Part shown: positions 13,801-27,158 of the stretch, piece by piece | Position numbering within the stretch: the first letter of the stretch is position 1 | How the letters are laid out: the number at the start of each line of letters is the position of its first letter | From: Trichoplax sp. H2 | Taxonomy: Eukaryota > Placozoa > Uniplacotomia > Trichoplacea | NCBI GenBank assembly: GCA_003344405.1 | Contig: NOWV01000210.1 | Location: 1 to 64,000, forward strand | Direction: 5' to 3' | Length of the DNA: 64,000 nt | The notes under the pieces: model-generated | Database searches by the model: none | Told to the model about the DNA's origin: nothing | Seen by the model: the letters and a program-made list of their open reading frames with translations, nothing else | Made by a program: the position numbers and the translations under genes

Positions 13801-14738
13801 ACATACCATTTTTAAATTAAATAGGACTGATCTTTATACGCTGTCCAATCAAGCTTTCAAGTAATAGCAAGTTAGAAAGATAATTGATAGAATATGCAAA
13901 TTTACTGTTTTTTTAAACTTAAATAAGATCTAATCATAACTCCAAAGTTGTTTGTATCTTACGCTTTTCCAAAAGAGGATAATATGTTATAAATAGTTTA
14001 AAAAGTGGACTTAGAATATACAAATAGCCTATACTTGCGGTTTTCTTGTTATTATTAGCTTTTAACATTTTCTGTACCATTCCAGTGTATTTTATAGAGA
14101 TCACGATAAAATGAATTCAGACCGATTTTTTAAATAATTATAATTATAATGTATATTTATAACAGCGAATACTCGATTTTGGTTAGGGCATAGTTTTCAA
14201 CAGCTGTTCCTATTTCTTTCCAAATATCAGACAGTACAATTTAGCTCGGAACTATTCGAACGTGTAAATTAAATCTAAAGTTTAATATTCAGTAAAATGA
14301 ATGAATAAGAAATTGTTTTAATTAAAAAATTTCCATTATTGTTATCTGGTAAATGTTTATATTCGATTCTATTTAATAAATATCTTACTTAAGTCATTAT
14401 ATTCTTGAATTAAAGCGTTACATAAGTATAGCCTAGCTGTAATTTATTCTTATTCTTTTGTTACAAATAAAAAAAAGAAGAGAAATAATAATGAACTATA
14501 CCGGTGCTACTGTTATTTAATTTCAATATGCATAATTACAATATAAATTGTAAAATTTAAAATGTTAGGCATTCTTTGTAATTGAATTATTACGTAAATA
14601 ACTCGATATTTGCAAGTAGTTAGTACATCTATTTAGTTAAACGGTGTAAACTTTCTCCCTATTACAGGTTCGTCCGTTATTGCTTTCATCTAGGATGAGA
14701 ATCTTTTCTTAATTTGATAAAAAACTTTTAGCCAACTA
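7865..14738. other. Intergenic region between receptor genes 1 and 2
   Basis: About 6.9 kb of AT-rich sequence with stops in every frame and no open frame of 60 codons or more. I found no exon resembling the receptor exons, no RNA gene and no repeat boundary that I could support. The promoter and 5' UTR of receptor gene 2 should lie in the last few hundred bases. Confidence 0.5.
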
Positions 14739-17700
14739 ATGATGCAGTTATTCCCGATGATCTTGATTCTTGTGTGCCTTATTGGTAGCTGTTGGACGTA
14801 CCAGAATTTGACAGTATTATGTATGATTCCATTTTATAAATTGTTTGAACTTGGAAAATCGTGCACGACAGCATCACAAATGGCTGTTGTAGACATTAAC
14901 AAAAATGATAGCATCTTGCCTGGTTTTAAATTGAATTTAGAATACGCTGATAGTAAGGTAGGAGTGTTATATTTATTCTTTAATTGAAATTTTGATTATA
15001 TGCAGAAGTATGTTTAGATTAATTTAAAAGTAACATAACCGAGCATCAATTGGTCTTCCTGTAAAACTCGCTAGATGAACGAAGGCACTGCTCTTAAAAA
15101 TTTTATCGATGCCGTTTCTCATCCGCCTACTAAGGTAGCCGTCATTGGCCCATTTATTACATCCGCAAATCAGTATATCGCTAGTATAACAAAATACTGG
15201 AATTTAATTCAGGTAATTTATTATGATTCATTCTACATTATCCACAAAGAAAAAATTATAATAAAGATTGGTGCTAGAGATTATCAGTAGTATAATGGTA
15301 AAGACACTTTTCGCTATGCCACGCACAGGTACATAGCACCGTAGGTTTAAATCTCAAACAGATAAAAGCATATATTTTAAATGGTGTTTCTAAGTTCTTC
15401 CAGTAAGTTTTTCTTAACGATTTATCTAAAATGCTGTAAAGTCTTTAGCGTACAATAGTTTCAAACTGATGCAATTCAATGAAGAAATGTAGACACCGAA
15501 CCGTTTTACGCTATATTATTAATTACTAAAGATTTCCATATTCGCATACTATAGTGTTGACAGATTAATTAGCAATCTAAGAAAATTAATTTACTTATTA
15601 GGACATTTCAGCCACTACATTAAACTCGATACAATTATCTTAGAACTTGCTTTCCAATATTACACGTTTTAATTTATGTTCAATCTAAAATAAAGAAGGA
15701 AGCTTATTTTTTTGGACATGTACCGTATTCTTTTGGAAAATCGATACATGTAGTCCTGGTTTGACAATTCATTTTTAATTATTGAATATTATCTTAATTA
15801 TTTAAGTCATATTGCCTATAGTTGATGAAAGCTATTAAAATTGACTACTTTCTAACAGTATAATATCGCTTTATTTTATTAAGATGGGTTATGCGACATC
15901 GGATTTATCTTTGGCCAATAGAAAGAAATATCCTAATTACTATCGGACATCGATTACTGAAGATAGTTATGTGTTGGCACAAATTGCTCTATTTAAACAT
16001 TTTAGTTGGAAAAAGATCGCAATTGTTTATGCATCCAGCGGAAGCTACCCAGGAGTATGTTATCACTTAGTACTTGGTATTATATTTTGTAGATTTCGAT
16101 AAAAGTAGAAATCATTATTATAGCAGCTCAATTTTGAAAGACCTATTATGTCTTAGACTAGATTAGAATATAAGTATCCGTGTCACAAAACAGCTTTGCA
16201 ACAAGATAACGCAATATACGATCAATAAGTCAATTCCTTGAACCACGTATCAAGGAACGATATCTGCTCTATCACAAATACTTTTGCTCTACTAGCAGAC
16301 TACACAAAGACTTAAACACCTCGTATTTTACGTTAAACACTAAGTTGGAGAATCCACTTTATTTCACGATATACTGCATTTATATACTATTCCTCAATAT
16401 TTCATGAGTCATAGTTAATACAATTAACATTGGAATAATTTACTGAATTAGATATTAATTTTAGCTACTGCTCCCTTAATGCAGACAACAGTATTTACGA
16501 ACATAGACATGTAATGACTAATACAGAATAGTCAGATTATGATATGTCCTATCACGGAACATTTCCATGATAATTTACAGTCTACCAAAAGTAAATTACA
16601 ATCACAATGATTGGAGTCGTAAGTAGATGATTTGCATTCCATATTATAACTATTAATTTCAGTATGTGTATAAGTGTCACTGTCATAAAAAGTCAGTGCT
16701 ATATTAAAACACAGTATATCCAAATTAGAAGTTAACTAAATAAGGATAGTCTAACAGAATTATCCTAACATAGATATTTCTACTGTAATACAGTATTTAA
16801 CACTGTAACAATCCGTCGACTTAAATACCAGTTAAACGCTTTCAGTATACAGATAGTTAAAAAATGTAAACGATTTGCTGCAATTATAGCCAGATTTGCC
16901 CTCAGATGTGCTTTTAATAGTAATGCTGTAGTAAAAAACAGCACATCATCGGGTTAACTACAAAAATCATGCTTTCAACCAACAACACATTTATAACAGT
17001 TACCCATTTAGATATGTGCATCAGTAATTTTGAAAACAGAATAGAGCGAAAATGATGAAATATTACCATGGTAATGTCGTTGTTCCGATTAGAAGATACT
17101 GCATTGAGTTTTAAGCTTTAGCTGAATAAATTAAGCAGTAGATATTAAATTGATTTCAGTAACGGAATAATGTTAATAATATTATAGCTGCTATGTAAAT
17201 ATGATGTATATAGTCTGAATTTTAATTACTTGTTATTATCACGACAGGTAGCAACTTTAATTCAGCAGCAGTTATCCAAGGCAAATATTGAAATTCTAGT
17301 TATGGAAAGTTTCGATAGTAAGCAAACTATAGCCATTAATGGCATTAAGGTATTTTAATTGCTTTCCCGGATGCTAATGCACAATTCACTCGATATGACT
17401 ATTGTTTTTTTTTAGTAATGTACAGCACATTATTCGACACATAAAGAAGCGAAGGCAAAATTCTTCTTCTTCTTACTAGTTTACAAACACTATTGAGATA
17501 GTCTTTTTATTTACTACCAATGTAGGAAAAGGATACTCGAATCATTGTTGTGGTGGGTAATATACATAATACCAGTCCTTTGCTTTGCGAGGTTAGTATT
17601 AAACTACCGTTCAACCTTTTAGGCTTGCAGTCTTTATTTCTGAATTTCCTTGTAAACCGAAATGGAATTTCCATAATCTAATCTAATAAATTGATACTCA

Positions 17701-20700
17701 ATTTGATACTATATACGCATATAAGCAGCAAATTTAGAAATAAAAATTTATCATATATATTTTGATCAATTATATAATTATATATTACCTTAACTACTGG
17801 CATTCATTTTAAGTAAGAATGATATAAGCGTTCTAAAACCAAATAAACATGGCGATATAAATAATCTAAATAATACTAAATTCTAAACTTTCCAAAGATA
17901 ATAATCATTACACAATAAATGATGCTAAATATTCCTAATAATCAGTATTACATTCTTAATTAAAGATCAGCAGTTATTATTGATAATATAATAAGGCTTA
18001 AAAAGATTTAATTATGATTGTATTTTCCGATGCAGTGCCAATGTAATTCGTAAATGAAATTTCGAATGGAATACTTTTCTTTCCTTGAACATTTGAGTCC
18101 TAAATAATCAGACAGTTTTTAGTCTTCGTAGTAATAACTCAATTCAATATTTGCTGATATAAACTCTTTTATCTGGCTGTAAACCTCCTTACCTCAAATT
18201 TACAATTATTGTGATCCAAATTACTACTAAAAAAATCATTCTTTCTTATCCATTCCTAAAATGTTTCAAACTATTCTACATTTTAGCTTGTTTCAAAAAT
18301 GCAACGCAATCGGTTGCTTTTAGAAAAATATAAAAACTGTCATCACTTTTAAAATATAAATGCGGTGATAGAGAAAGCCATAGAGTCGAACAGATATTCA
18401 AGAGTTAGAAATCTTACGTATTATATAACTGGGAAAAGCTAGTACAGTACTCAAACTGACAGTGAGAATAAACCAGAAAACTCTATACAAATGTAGCAAT
18501 AACTTGAGTTATATCGACATTCGATATACGGTAAGTTACTTACATCGCCGCGTTAAGGTTGCACAGTAACACAAATTCAGTAAATTCTAAAACATTAATG
18601 CATATGAGTCGACTGTCAGAGAATTTAGAAAGTATGATTAAATGTCGTAAATATAGATCTCAATCGCTTTAATTTTTATTTTTAAGTTCTTAATATCGCC
18701 TTTATTTAATTATGGAAATTGATCGTAACCACATTATTGACAAGAAAAGGATAAATTAAATTTATTTTTTAAGAAGACAATAATTCTTTACATCCATGTA
18801 AATTTTTGAAAGGCTTACAAAGCCGGAATTTACGGATATCAGTACGTTTGGTTAATGGTTGGCAAGTATGATAATAACTGGTGGAGTAGAGAGCCTCTTT
18901 ATTCTAACTGTACCGCTGAAGAACTGGAAGGTGTTATTATCAATTCGACTTATTATTCGAGAGTACCCCTTTATTCCACATCTCATCGACAAACTATTTA
19001 CGGAAAGGTATCATAATTCTTTGGAAGTTTATATGTTACGGCCGATACCGGTAACGCAGCCAAAAATAATAATTGTAGTAATTATTGTCGCAATAGATGT
19101 ACCGCTATATATTAACTTGTTCCTTATAAAATATGTTTAATAAGCGATTAAAAGTTTAATAATAATATAAAAACTAACCATATTGTAGAATGGAACCCAA
19201 TTTTATCAAGATTTTCTAACGAAAATTAAATCTAGCAGCACACGCTGTATGGTAGCTGGGCAGCTTTATGATGCTGTCTGGACTATGGCTTTAGCTTTAA
19301 ATGCCACAGAAAATCGACTGCAAAATCTAAATTACTCACTGAAACAATTTCAATATAATGATAAACGAACCAATACAATTTTGGCTGACGAATTGAACCG
19401 AATTAAATTTTATGGCACAACGGTATGTACCAGTAAAGGCTTATAGCCAATTAGATTGATACTGTAACAAAAAGTTATTACAGTTTATGTAAATACATTG
19501 AAGTTATTAACAGATAGATATTAACATAAGTATTAAACGATTTTGTACTTTTAGGGTCAGGTACACTTTGATAATGGGACTCGGCTAGGAGACATAGAAA
19601 TCTTACGACAAGAAGGTGAGATTGATGATAAATTTATAATTTAATTTCCCATAAAATTTTTAAAATAAAATTTATCTATTTTAATTAACAAGTGATAACC
19701 AATTGCTAACTTTGAGCATGCTGTACAAACAATTAACTAAAATTAGAAGTTAGATCTGATTTAAAATTATCTCAAATAATATTAATGGCGTTACTTATGA
19801 TAACATAAAATAAGATTTGGAAACATAATATTATTAAAATAGTAGATATTTAAGCTTTATATTTTTATTTCTGGACTCTAGCGAAGCTGTTTGATAGGTT
19901 ATTGTTGTCAATATATTGTGTAGAATAAAATAACCTACAATTAAAAAGTAATACAAAATTTAAGACAGTTGACAATAATGAGCAGATGAAGCTAAGCTTA
20001 TGATAATTTAGGAGTTTCGATTTCAACTTTACAAAAGGTGATAGTAATCATAGAATTTTGTTCGTGTACTTAGTTGTGTAAGTTCAAGTGATCTGTTCAC
20101 AATCTTCAAGTTGTAGTTTAGCTAAGTATCACATTTAAGCAGCTATGATATTGTCATAAGAAATTCTTCCTTACTACCAGACTTAGTTTTACTCCTATGT
20201 AGTATCACAAATCGTTAGAGAATCGGTAATAAAATACGCTGCTTAAAATTCTGTATGTGATTTACTATGGCCTACGATTTATTAATTGAGTAGAATCTGT
20301 AGTACATGTTTTGCTATATGAAAATGATAATAAACTAATACTAAACTCCATTTTATGAATGGGTGCATTGATATATTCAATGAATAGCATTAGCAAAGAT
20401 GGGTTATAAGTCATAATTTAAAAAATATTATTTTACAGATGATAAACTTCAAATGATTGGCGTCTATCGACAAGACCTGAAGAAATTAATAGTAAAACAA
20501 ACTTTTAGTTGGCCAGGTATAGTATCTGTACTACAAATAATTCGTATGTATATCAAATTATTTGACGGGAAAATTAATAAATGCAACCTAGAAATATAAA
20601 GACTATTTAAAATAATATCAAGTGATTTACTTATAATTTAAGGTGGTTACCGACCCCGGGATCAAGTGGAAATTATAGTCCAGATAGATAGCATATCCAA

Positions 20701-22716
20701 CGTGGTTTTCATTTCGTTTTGTTCTTGTGCTGCTGCCGGAATAGTGCTTGCTGTAGCTATTGCGGGATTTGTGGCTTACTTTAGAAATAACAGGTTAATA
20801 CCTAGTAAAGAAGATAACGAATAATGATTTTCACATTGCAATTATGAAAACTTAAAATTTTAATAATAGTGTATTGAATAAATGAAGCTCTTCTACATAA
20901 TGAAGCTTAAATAAATTGTACTATATAGAATCACATAAAAATATTTTCAACTAAGATTAACCTAGTTAACACTGAATTTGCATTTAATTGCTAGGTTTAT
21001 CAAGATGTCAAGTCCCAATTTAAATTACTGTATCTTAAATGGATGTATCATGTGCTACCTATCGGTAGTATTTTTAGGACTAGATGGCCGTTTCATTCCC
21101 GCAATTCAACGACAATACATGTGCACCATCCAAATTTGGTTTCTAAGTTTAGGTTTTACTATAGCATTTGGTGCAGTAACTGTTAAGACTTGGCGAATAT
21201 ATAGAATATTCTTTAATGCCAGTGGCTTAAAATTGGTTGGTTGCGTCGCATTTTAAAATTTCAAGTTTCAATTATGAATTAGATTCTAAAAAAAATACTA
21301 AATGACATATATTAGTTCACGTAATACCCAAATTGAATTATACGCCAATGAACTGACAACAAGTGCAATTTTATGTTCAATTATCTAGGTTGTCAAGGAC
21401 TTACGATTGATTGGATATGTAGTGCAGATTCTTGCAATTGATGCTGTGATTTTGATTTTATGGGCCGTAATAGATCCTATTAAAACTACTGTAGTGAATA
21501 CCGAAAAAGTAAAGGTAATAATTGCCTGTATTATCCATCTTAATCAAAAAATGTATCTAATTATAAAAATTACATTTATATAATAAAAAAATCGCATAGC
21601 TAATGCACTCTCTGAGCGTAAATATTTAGAAATTAAATGCAAGTACGAAATATATTTGATGTACCTCTGCGCTACAGTCTTAGTATTTGAGTTCATTTCT
21701 TGGCCTAAATTATGATCAAGGAGAACTTATCACTAGTTGGTTCGTTATAATAAAGTAAGTCTACTATTTAGTTTATTGATTAATATTTATTTGGGTGCAC
21801 AGAAACTTTCAAATACAAATATAGAAATCATCGTACAAAAACAAATTCAAGTCTGCCAGTCTTCGCACAATACCATTTGGCTAGCAGCAATATTTTCCTA
21901 TAAGATGCTTCTACTACTTTGGGGTGTAATTTTAGCATGGAAAACAAGAAAGATAGATATTGATTCACTCAATGATTCACGTTCTCTCGCTATGACAATT
22001 TATAACATTTTCGTCCTAAGCTGCGCTGGAGTTACTATTAACTTGGTATCTCATCTAATTCTTGATGCGGGTTATGCTTTAAAAGCTGGATTTATAATCT
22101 TATGTACCACAACGTCCATGGCTTTAATATTTATCCCGAAGGTAAATAACCATATTAACAAAGCATTTAGGCAGTAAGAAACTAGATATATTATCAAATA
22201 AGCAGAACAGTTAGAATGCATCGTGTACGATTAGGATGATAAAAATCAACTTATTCTGAATTACTTAAACGTACAGTTAAGAATATTCAAAATCCACAAT
22301 TTACATTTTGGACGGAGTATTTCAAATGAAACACTAAAGATAGTTCACCAATAAATCCAATATAGCAATTTTATAATATTAACTCTTTAATTATAGATAT
22401 CTCAAGTCAAATTTAAATCAGTAACTCTAGTCGGCTCTCCCAGATACAATCGAAAAATTCATAATGCATATTCAAAATCGCATTTGAGTAACAGAGACAA
22501 GGAATTAGAGTTAATGAAGTTAAAGTTAATAATTTCTGAGGTAAGACTACTAAACTGGACAAATTGTATAGTTTGTAGTTTTAATTCTAATATTCTATGT
22601 TGCAAGCAAAGGGTAAGACGATAAGATTATTCTTTTGCCCAATTTTTTTATTCCTATAGCTACAGCAAAAGATGCAGCAAATGAAAAGAGATAAAGCGAG
22701 CATTGATAAAATCTAA
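14739..22716 (+). CDS. GABA-B-type class C GPCR, paralogue 2
   Basis: Complete 773-aa metabotropic receptor. Exons: 14739-14957, 15075-15212, 15884-16054, 17248-17349, 17526-17591, 18813-19007, 19189-19422, 19555-19615, 20439-20516, 20643-20793, 20995-21235, 21389-21514, 21803-22141, 22397-22540, 22660-22716 (TAA). The start could be either ATG of the tandem MM pair; both precede a hydrophobic signal peptide (residues 1-20). The VFT (about 25-420) contains KVAVIGP, NCTAEELEG and YDAVW with many N-glycosylation sites. TM1 is about 441-468 (exon 10), TM2-TM3 lie in exon 11, TM4 in exon 12 and TM5-TM7 in exon 13. The TM3 Cys (MCTIQIW) and loop-2 Cys (QVCQSS) would form the class C disulphide. 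LNDSRSLAMTIYN and IFIPK are GABA-B-like. The tail (exons 14-15) is charged and heptad-like (KELELMKLKLIISE, then QQKMQQMK), consistent with a coiled coil for dimerisation. Intron 3 carries an antisense LTR; another LTR starts 36 bp after the stop. Ligand unknown. Confidence 0.9.
16181..16810 (-). mobile_element. Solo LTR, family A, copy 2, in gene 2 intron 3
   Basis: 630 bp, left end TGTCACA, right end TGTAACA, with a perfect 5-bp target-site duplication ATCCG at 16176-16180 and 16811-16815. TG...CA ends, a 5-bp duplication and a lone repeat without coding sequence define a solo LTR. TATA and AATAAA lie on the minus strand, so it is antisense to the host gene. It makes up about half of the 1193-bp intron; the same intron is 717 and 777 bp in the paralogues. 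An open frame inside it on the minus strand (16532-16723) is not a gene. Confidence 0.85.
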
Positions 22717-22752
22717 ATATGTTTAAATTGTTCACACAAACTGATATGTTAC

Positions 22753-23321
22753 TGTAATGTAACTTAGTATTGTGACTGTAGACTGTTAGCCATGTTTAGT
22801 ATAATGCACGGTAGCGTAACTTCTATATTTATCCTAAGAGATATTTGGTAGCCATAACTATAGACTGCAGTGGTATAGACTCTATGCTAGGGTACAGATG
22901 ACTATATACAGTAAGGTGTTGAGTTACTAATAAGATTATAGGTAAAAATAGAACTGTAAATCATATATAAGGATATGGTTAATTTATTGTACTTTGACTG
23001 GTGTAAATAATATCTACGTAAATACTGTAGTCGTATCCATATTGGATTAATGATGGTCCGCAGTAGAATAGTCTTACTAAGAATAAATTAACTACGTGTA
23101 AAATAAGGTAAAAGGTTTCCATGCGAATTGTAGCTGCGAATGCTACCAAAAGTATAAAAGTATAAAAGCATGCAACTTTAGATTATTCTGTTAGTTCTTT
23201 CTAGAAGTCTTTAGTAGTAGTATTCGGCTAGAGTAGAGCAGTGAGTGTTAATCTTTGTATAAGATTCAATAAAGCCTTTATTTTTCTAAAATTTGGAATT
23301 TCGTGATCGGTATATATCACA
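22753..23321 (+). mobile_element. Solo LTR, family B, copy 1, just after gene 2
   Basis: 569 bp from TGTAATGTAAC to TATATATCACA, with a perfect 5-bp target duplication GTTAC at 22748-22752 and 23322-23326. It starts 36 bp after the stop codon of receptor gene 2, in the same orientation. It carries a duplicated TATA box (GTATAAAAGTATAAAAG) and, about 110 bp later, AATAAA. These are U3, R and U5 landmarks. Copies at 35048 and 44367 match it closely. No internal retrotransposon sequence follows. Confidence 0.85.
23153..23273 (+). promoter_or_regulatory. LTR promoter (TATA) and poly(A) signal
   Basis: Within family B LTR copy 1, tandem TATAAAAG motifs at about 23153-23168 are followed by AATAAA at 23268-23273 with a T-rich stretch just after. 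In an LTR these mark the start and the poly(A) site of the R region. Because the LTR lies in sense orientation right after gene 2, the AATAAA is the first strong poly(A) signal that I see for that gene. Use by the gene is inference. Confidence 0.55.
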
Positions 23322-23326
23322 GTTAC

Positions 23327-24472
23327 TCTACAGGAGAAATAAATTAAAATCTTTCAACACTATTAGATATTTTACTTATTTACCGGTAGAGTTAATTAAG
23401 TAATGATATATAATATTAAATGACAGCAGCTTCATTTTCCTAAAAATATTTGATCTGTAAATACAGAATAAGATTTATTTATTAGTAATTTCCATAAATA
23501 AGGCTATAATCTAATAAAAAGGTATTTTTTGTCCGCTATAATGTGGCTGACAATTTCAAAAATAAGGAGATTACCGAACGAGGAAAATACTTTTAATATG
23601 GTGAATATCACTGCTATCAAGTTAATACTGATAGAAAATAACACGAAATTAATTTAGATGAAAATAATCGATTGCTTTGTTTATATTTTAATTAGCTCTA
23701 TCATAATGGCTTTTTCTAAATAATCTTAATTTAGAATGGAATCTATTACGTTCTAACAGTTTAGTTTATAATACTTATTTATTTGTAGATCAACCAGGCG
23801 ATATACTTATTTTTAATGTACACTACAGGTAGTTCCATTTCTATCAAGCTTGCTAATTACGAATACATGGAGGTTTACATTAAGCAAAACTCTAGAAAGA
23901 GAGCTTCAAGCTAGTGATATCCTATCGCTCAGATTTCAATTATTACAACACTACTTTGCATGTAGTTATTTTATAATGTAATAAAGCTGTAACTGTTTGT
24001 ATTTACAAATATTTCTGCGAAATTTGGGGAAAGAATATAAAATATTTCTTTACGTAAAATCCGAGATAGTCCTTTGAGTTAGTAAATATATTGCAAAAAC
24101 TTATCTACACATAATTTATGTACTATATTCAGATTGTATTGCAATTAAGATATTCTTTACATAGCAATTCTACATTAATCTTGAATTCAGAACATCTAAC
24201 AATCTACTTACGCGATGTATTCAAATATACCTTTTAATATTTAAATATTTATAATGCTTGCAATCACCACTATTTTCTATAACTATTTACTATTACATAA
24301 GCTATTACGGAATATTATGTGTGTAATCCTAAAATCCTGTTCTCTGCGTATGTGCTAACTCTAAAACCATAAACACTACCGATTTCTGCCTTAGATATCA
24401 CTAGTCACAATTGTTGCCGAGTCAACATTTCCTAGCGTTGCTATACGGCAGCATACAAGGTTCTCTTTGTAT
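23327..24472. other. Intergenic, between LTR B copy 1 and LTR C
   Basis: AT-rich sequence without a supported gene, long open frame or repeat boundary. Nothing further recognised. Confidence 0.45.
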
Positions 24473-24477
24473 CAAAT

Positions 24478-25034
24478 TGTCGCGGTACGCTGTTACTAAT
24501 TAAGCAACTGAATGCTTATGAATAGATAAGATAAGGTTATGTGCTATGTTTAATGCGCTTGTAGCTGATAATAGGATGGTAGAAATGAGATAAAAATAGG
24601 AGTCGTTAACAGTTAATTTACTGTAGGTTTGTAAGGTGTGTTAATCTCTAAAAATTGAGCTGTATATGGACGAAGGTTAAGCGTCTTAACACGTGATAGC
24701 TTGTAGCTATCTAAGTCTGAGAATATCGGCATGTATATTTAGTAATGGTATTATACTAATTAATGTAACTTGTAAAGTATGAATTCTCACTCGTTAATAT
24801 TGGAATTCACTGTAGAAACCTATTTAAGCGCGTGTGTTTGTAGAATAAAGTTAGTAATTGCTCAAGAAACGGCAAGACTCATATCGTGAAGAATAGTGTA
24901 ATAATTAGTCAGTTATCTGTGGAGATCAAATACTTCTCTCATAGAAACTGAAAGTACTGGGAGAAATAGCCCAAGTTTTAAGTAACTACACTAGAGTTCT
25001 TTACTTTCCGTTGTCACAAGTGAGGGTTGTGACA
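24478..25034 (+). mobile_element. Solo LTR, family C, copy 1
   Basis: 557 bp from TGTCGCGGTACGCTG to GGTTGTGACA, flanked by a perfect 5-bp duplication CAAAT at 24473-24477 and 25035-25039. The ends are TG...CA with a short inverted terminal match (TGTCRC / GTGACA). A TATTTAAG box and AATAAAG (near 24843-24849) sit on the plus strand in promoter then poly(A) order. The first roughly 185 bp recur inverted at 27879-28066. No coding capacity. Confidence 0.8.
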
Positions 25035-25039
25035 CAAAT

Positions 25040-25279
25040 ATTTTAGTGTAAAAAATAGGAATGAAAATCTCTAACTAATCAGAGAGTACGATGCAATTTG
25101 TATTGCACTAAATCACGCAATAATTCATAATGAAGTCCGTATTTTGTCTCGAGCTAAAATGTTGGATCAAAAGAGTTATAGTATCAGGAAATTTCATATC
25201 TTCGACCCATTTTCGATGTTAAATCAAACTTTCAATCAACATTTTAAGATTTATACTTAGGTTAATATGACTTACTCTA
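25040..25279. other. Spacer between LTR C and an old LTR B
   Basis: AT-rich spacer of 240 bp. It may include the decayed U5 end of the old family B copy that follows; no separate feature is recognised. Confidence 0.4.
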
Positions 25280-25764
25280 AAATAGCGCTCACTATTTTTA
25301 ATCTTGTTTGAGGGCATTAAAAAGGACTATAATAATCTTAGTTGCCAGCTTATATACTTTTCTTGCATTGGCGGCTACGATCAGCATAGCAATATTTTAC
25401 CATATTTTACATATATCCAGATTATTATTCGTAACAACATTTTATACTAGACCATTATTAATCCAGTTTGGAAATTGCTACAGTATTCACTAATAGATAT
25501 TATTTCTACCTGTCTGAGTACAATGAACTAACCATATACAATTACGCGTATATGATTTATCCATCTATTTTTACCTCTAGCCTTCATAGTAACTCGACAC
25601 CGTATTGTACTCGTATATAGTGATCTGTATTCTGACATAGAATCTTCCACTGCAGTCTATAGTTATAAGCAATTAAACATGTCTTAAGATAACTATAGAA
25701 AGTCACGCTACCGTACATCATACTAAGTATTTCTAATAGTCTCCAATCCTAATACTTAATTACA
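25280..25764 (-). mobile_element. Diverged LTR, family B, inverted old copy
   Basis: The reverse complement of this stretch follows family B from its TGTAAT start through GATGTACGGTAGCG, ATAACTATAGACTGCAGTGG, GAGTTACTA and GGTAAAAATAGA to a TATATAAG box, with many substitutions and small gaps. The U5 end is no longer clear, so the left boundary is approximate. A 61-codon open frame at 25308-25493 on the plus strand is the antisense of LTR sequence, not a gene; a similar antisense frame occurs in copy 3 (44583-44768). Confidence 0.65.
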
Positions 25765-27158
25765 TTAATATGCAAACTGTAATAACAGGATCTCGAGCTT
25801 TATCCGTATTTTATATTAGCGGACTAGTACTGTAGTGCTCTTATCATATCATTCAGCGTAACATTAAGCATGTATTAGACATGTTTATAAAAAATCCTTA
25901 TTATACAAGACACGGTTAAAACCCAAAATGCTGAATATTCTTATTCGGGTTGTTTTAAAAATTTGCAGCTGCTTTGATGAATTGTAGCATAGAAGAAAAG
26001 TGAAAATCTTCTCTGAAAGACGAAAGAAAAATTGTGCGCTATTTCAAATCTGCTTTAGAAATTTAACTTTGCCCTGTCTATTAAGGCATTACTCGCAACA
26101 TTAACTCTATTTATGGATTAAAAGATTATTAGCCTATGATACTAGCGGGAAACTATAGCCAGTCTTTGCAAGAATCATTAAAATATTCGTCAAGTTAACC
26201 GTTGATCATACCATTTTTTGCCATTCGAAAATGAGTGTAGTATCCAATAACTGTATCTACAGTAATTAGGCTAACAAACTAGCTGCTATATTTCTCAATA
26301 TCTCTTTGATCAAATGAATTGTTTCTGTTCCAATCACGTTTCGGAAGTTTCAAAATTTCTGATTCGTAATTCAATACCAATGGTGAGTCACGATAACAAT
26401 TTTGGCTTTGTCAGCATCTCAACCTGTTATCGATAACATTTTTTAAAGTTTTATTCTTAAAACCGAAATATCTGCGTACAGTTATTCGCAGATGCCACGA
26501 AATAATTCTAATCACTGCCCTTAAAATATAACTGATATAAGATATCGGCACTTTTACATCGTCTTAGTTACAGTGAGTTCAATGCTTTCATTATGCTATT
26601 CGAAATGAATGAAATAATATTTCATTCATCATCTAGAACCGCATTTAATTAATTGAAATTTTAAAATAATAACATAATAGCAATGCTATCATTTACTGAC
26701 GCATGCAATGACATATGAAAGTAGTCAATTCCCGGAAATTTCTATTATATCGTTTCAATAACAGACTTCCTATTGTAAGTAAAATACCTATTTCACATTC
26801 TCATTTGATCTCCAGCGTTTTCATAAAGGGTAATATCCGTGACGATAAATATCATTCGATAAGTACCAGCGTAACCCTATCTCATTTTACTGCGACTATT
26901 GATAAACTAGTATGTTATTACGGTATCTACATCATTAGCCAAAGTATAATTTAAATAATTTTAAAGTCTACAACTTGATTACACACTTACCATTACAGCA
27001 CCAGTGATAATTTAACTTCTTATACAGAGATAGTGTATCGTGTGATCATGTCATCGTATGATCCTGTAATGTATCAGTTAAAACTACAATATACACCTAA
27101 AGGAAAAATAAGTTCTCCTACTATACAATTTTTATTTAATTTTATAAATAACTTATTA
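25765..27158. other. Intergenic region
   Basis: AT-rich, with no supported gene. An open frame at 26715-26954 (79 codons) has no recognisable motif, no spliced partner and ordinary intergenic composition; I treat it as chance. Confidence 0.45.

Noticed and set aside
16532-16723. 63-codon minus-strand open frame
   Set aside because: It falls inside family A LTR copy 2 and is not kept in the other copies.
7235-16810. Family A copies 1 and 2 as the two LTRs of one full-length element
   Set aside because: The sequence between them includes exons 1-3 of receptor gene 2 and an AT-rich region without gag or pol, and copy 2 has its own perfect target duplication.
18300-18600. LTR-like TATA (TATTATATAAC) and AATAAA pair in intron 5 of gene 2
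   Set aside because: No TG...CA ends with matching flanks could be found and no second copy is present.
18859-19140. 93-codon plus-strand open frame
   Set aside because: It overlaps exon 6 of receptor gene 2 in another frame; the paralogue match is in the receptor frame.
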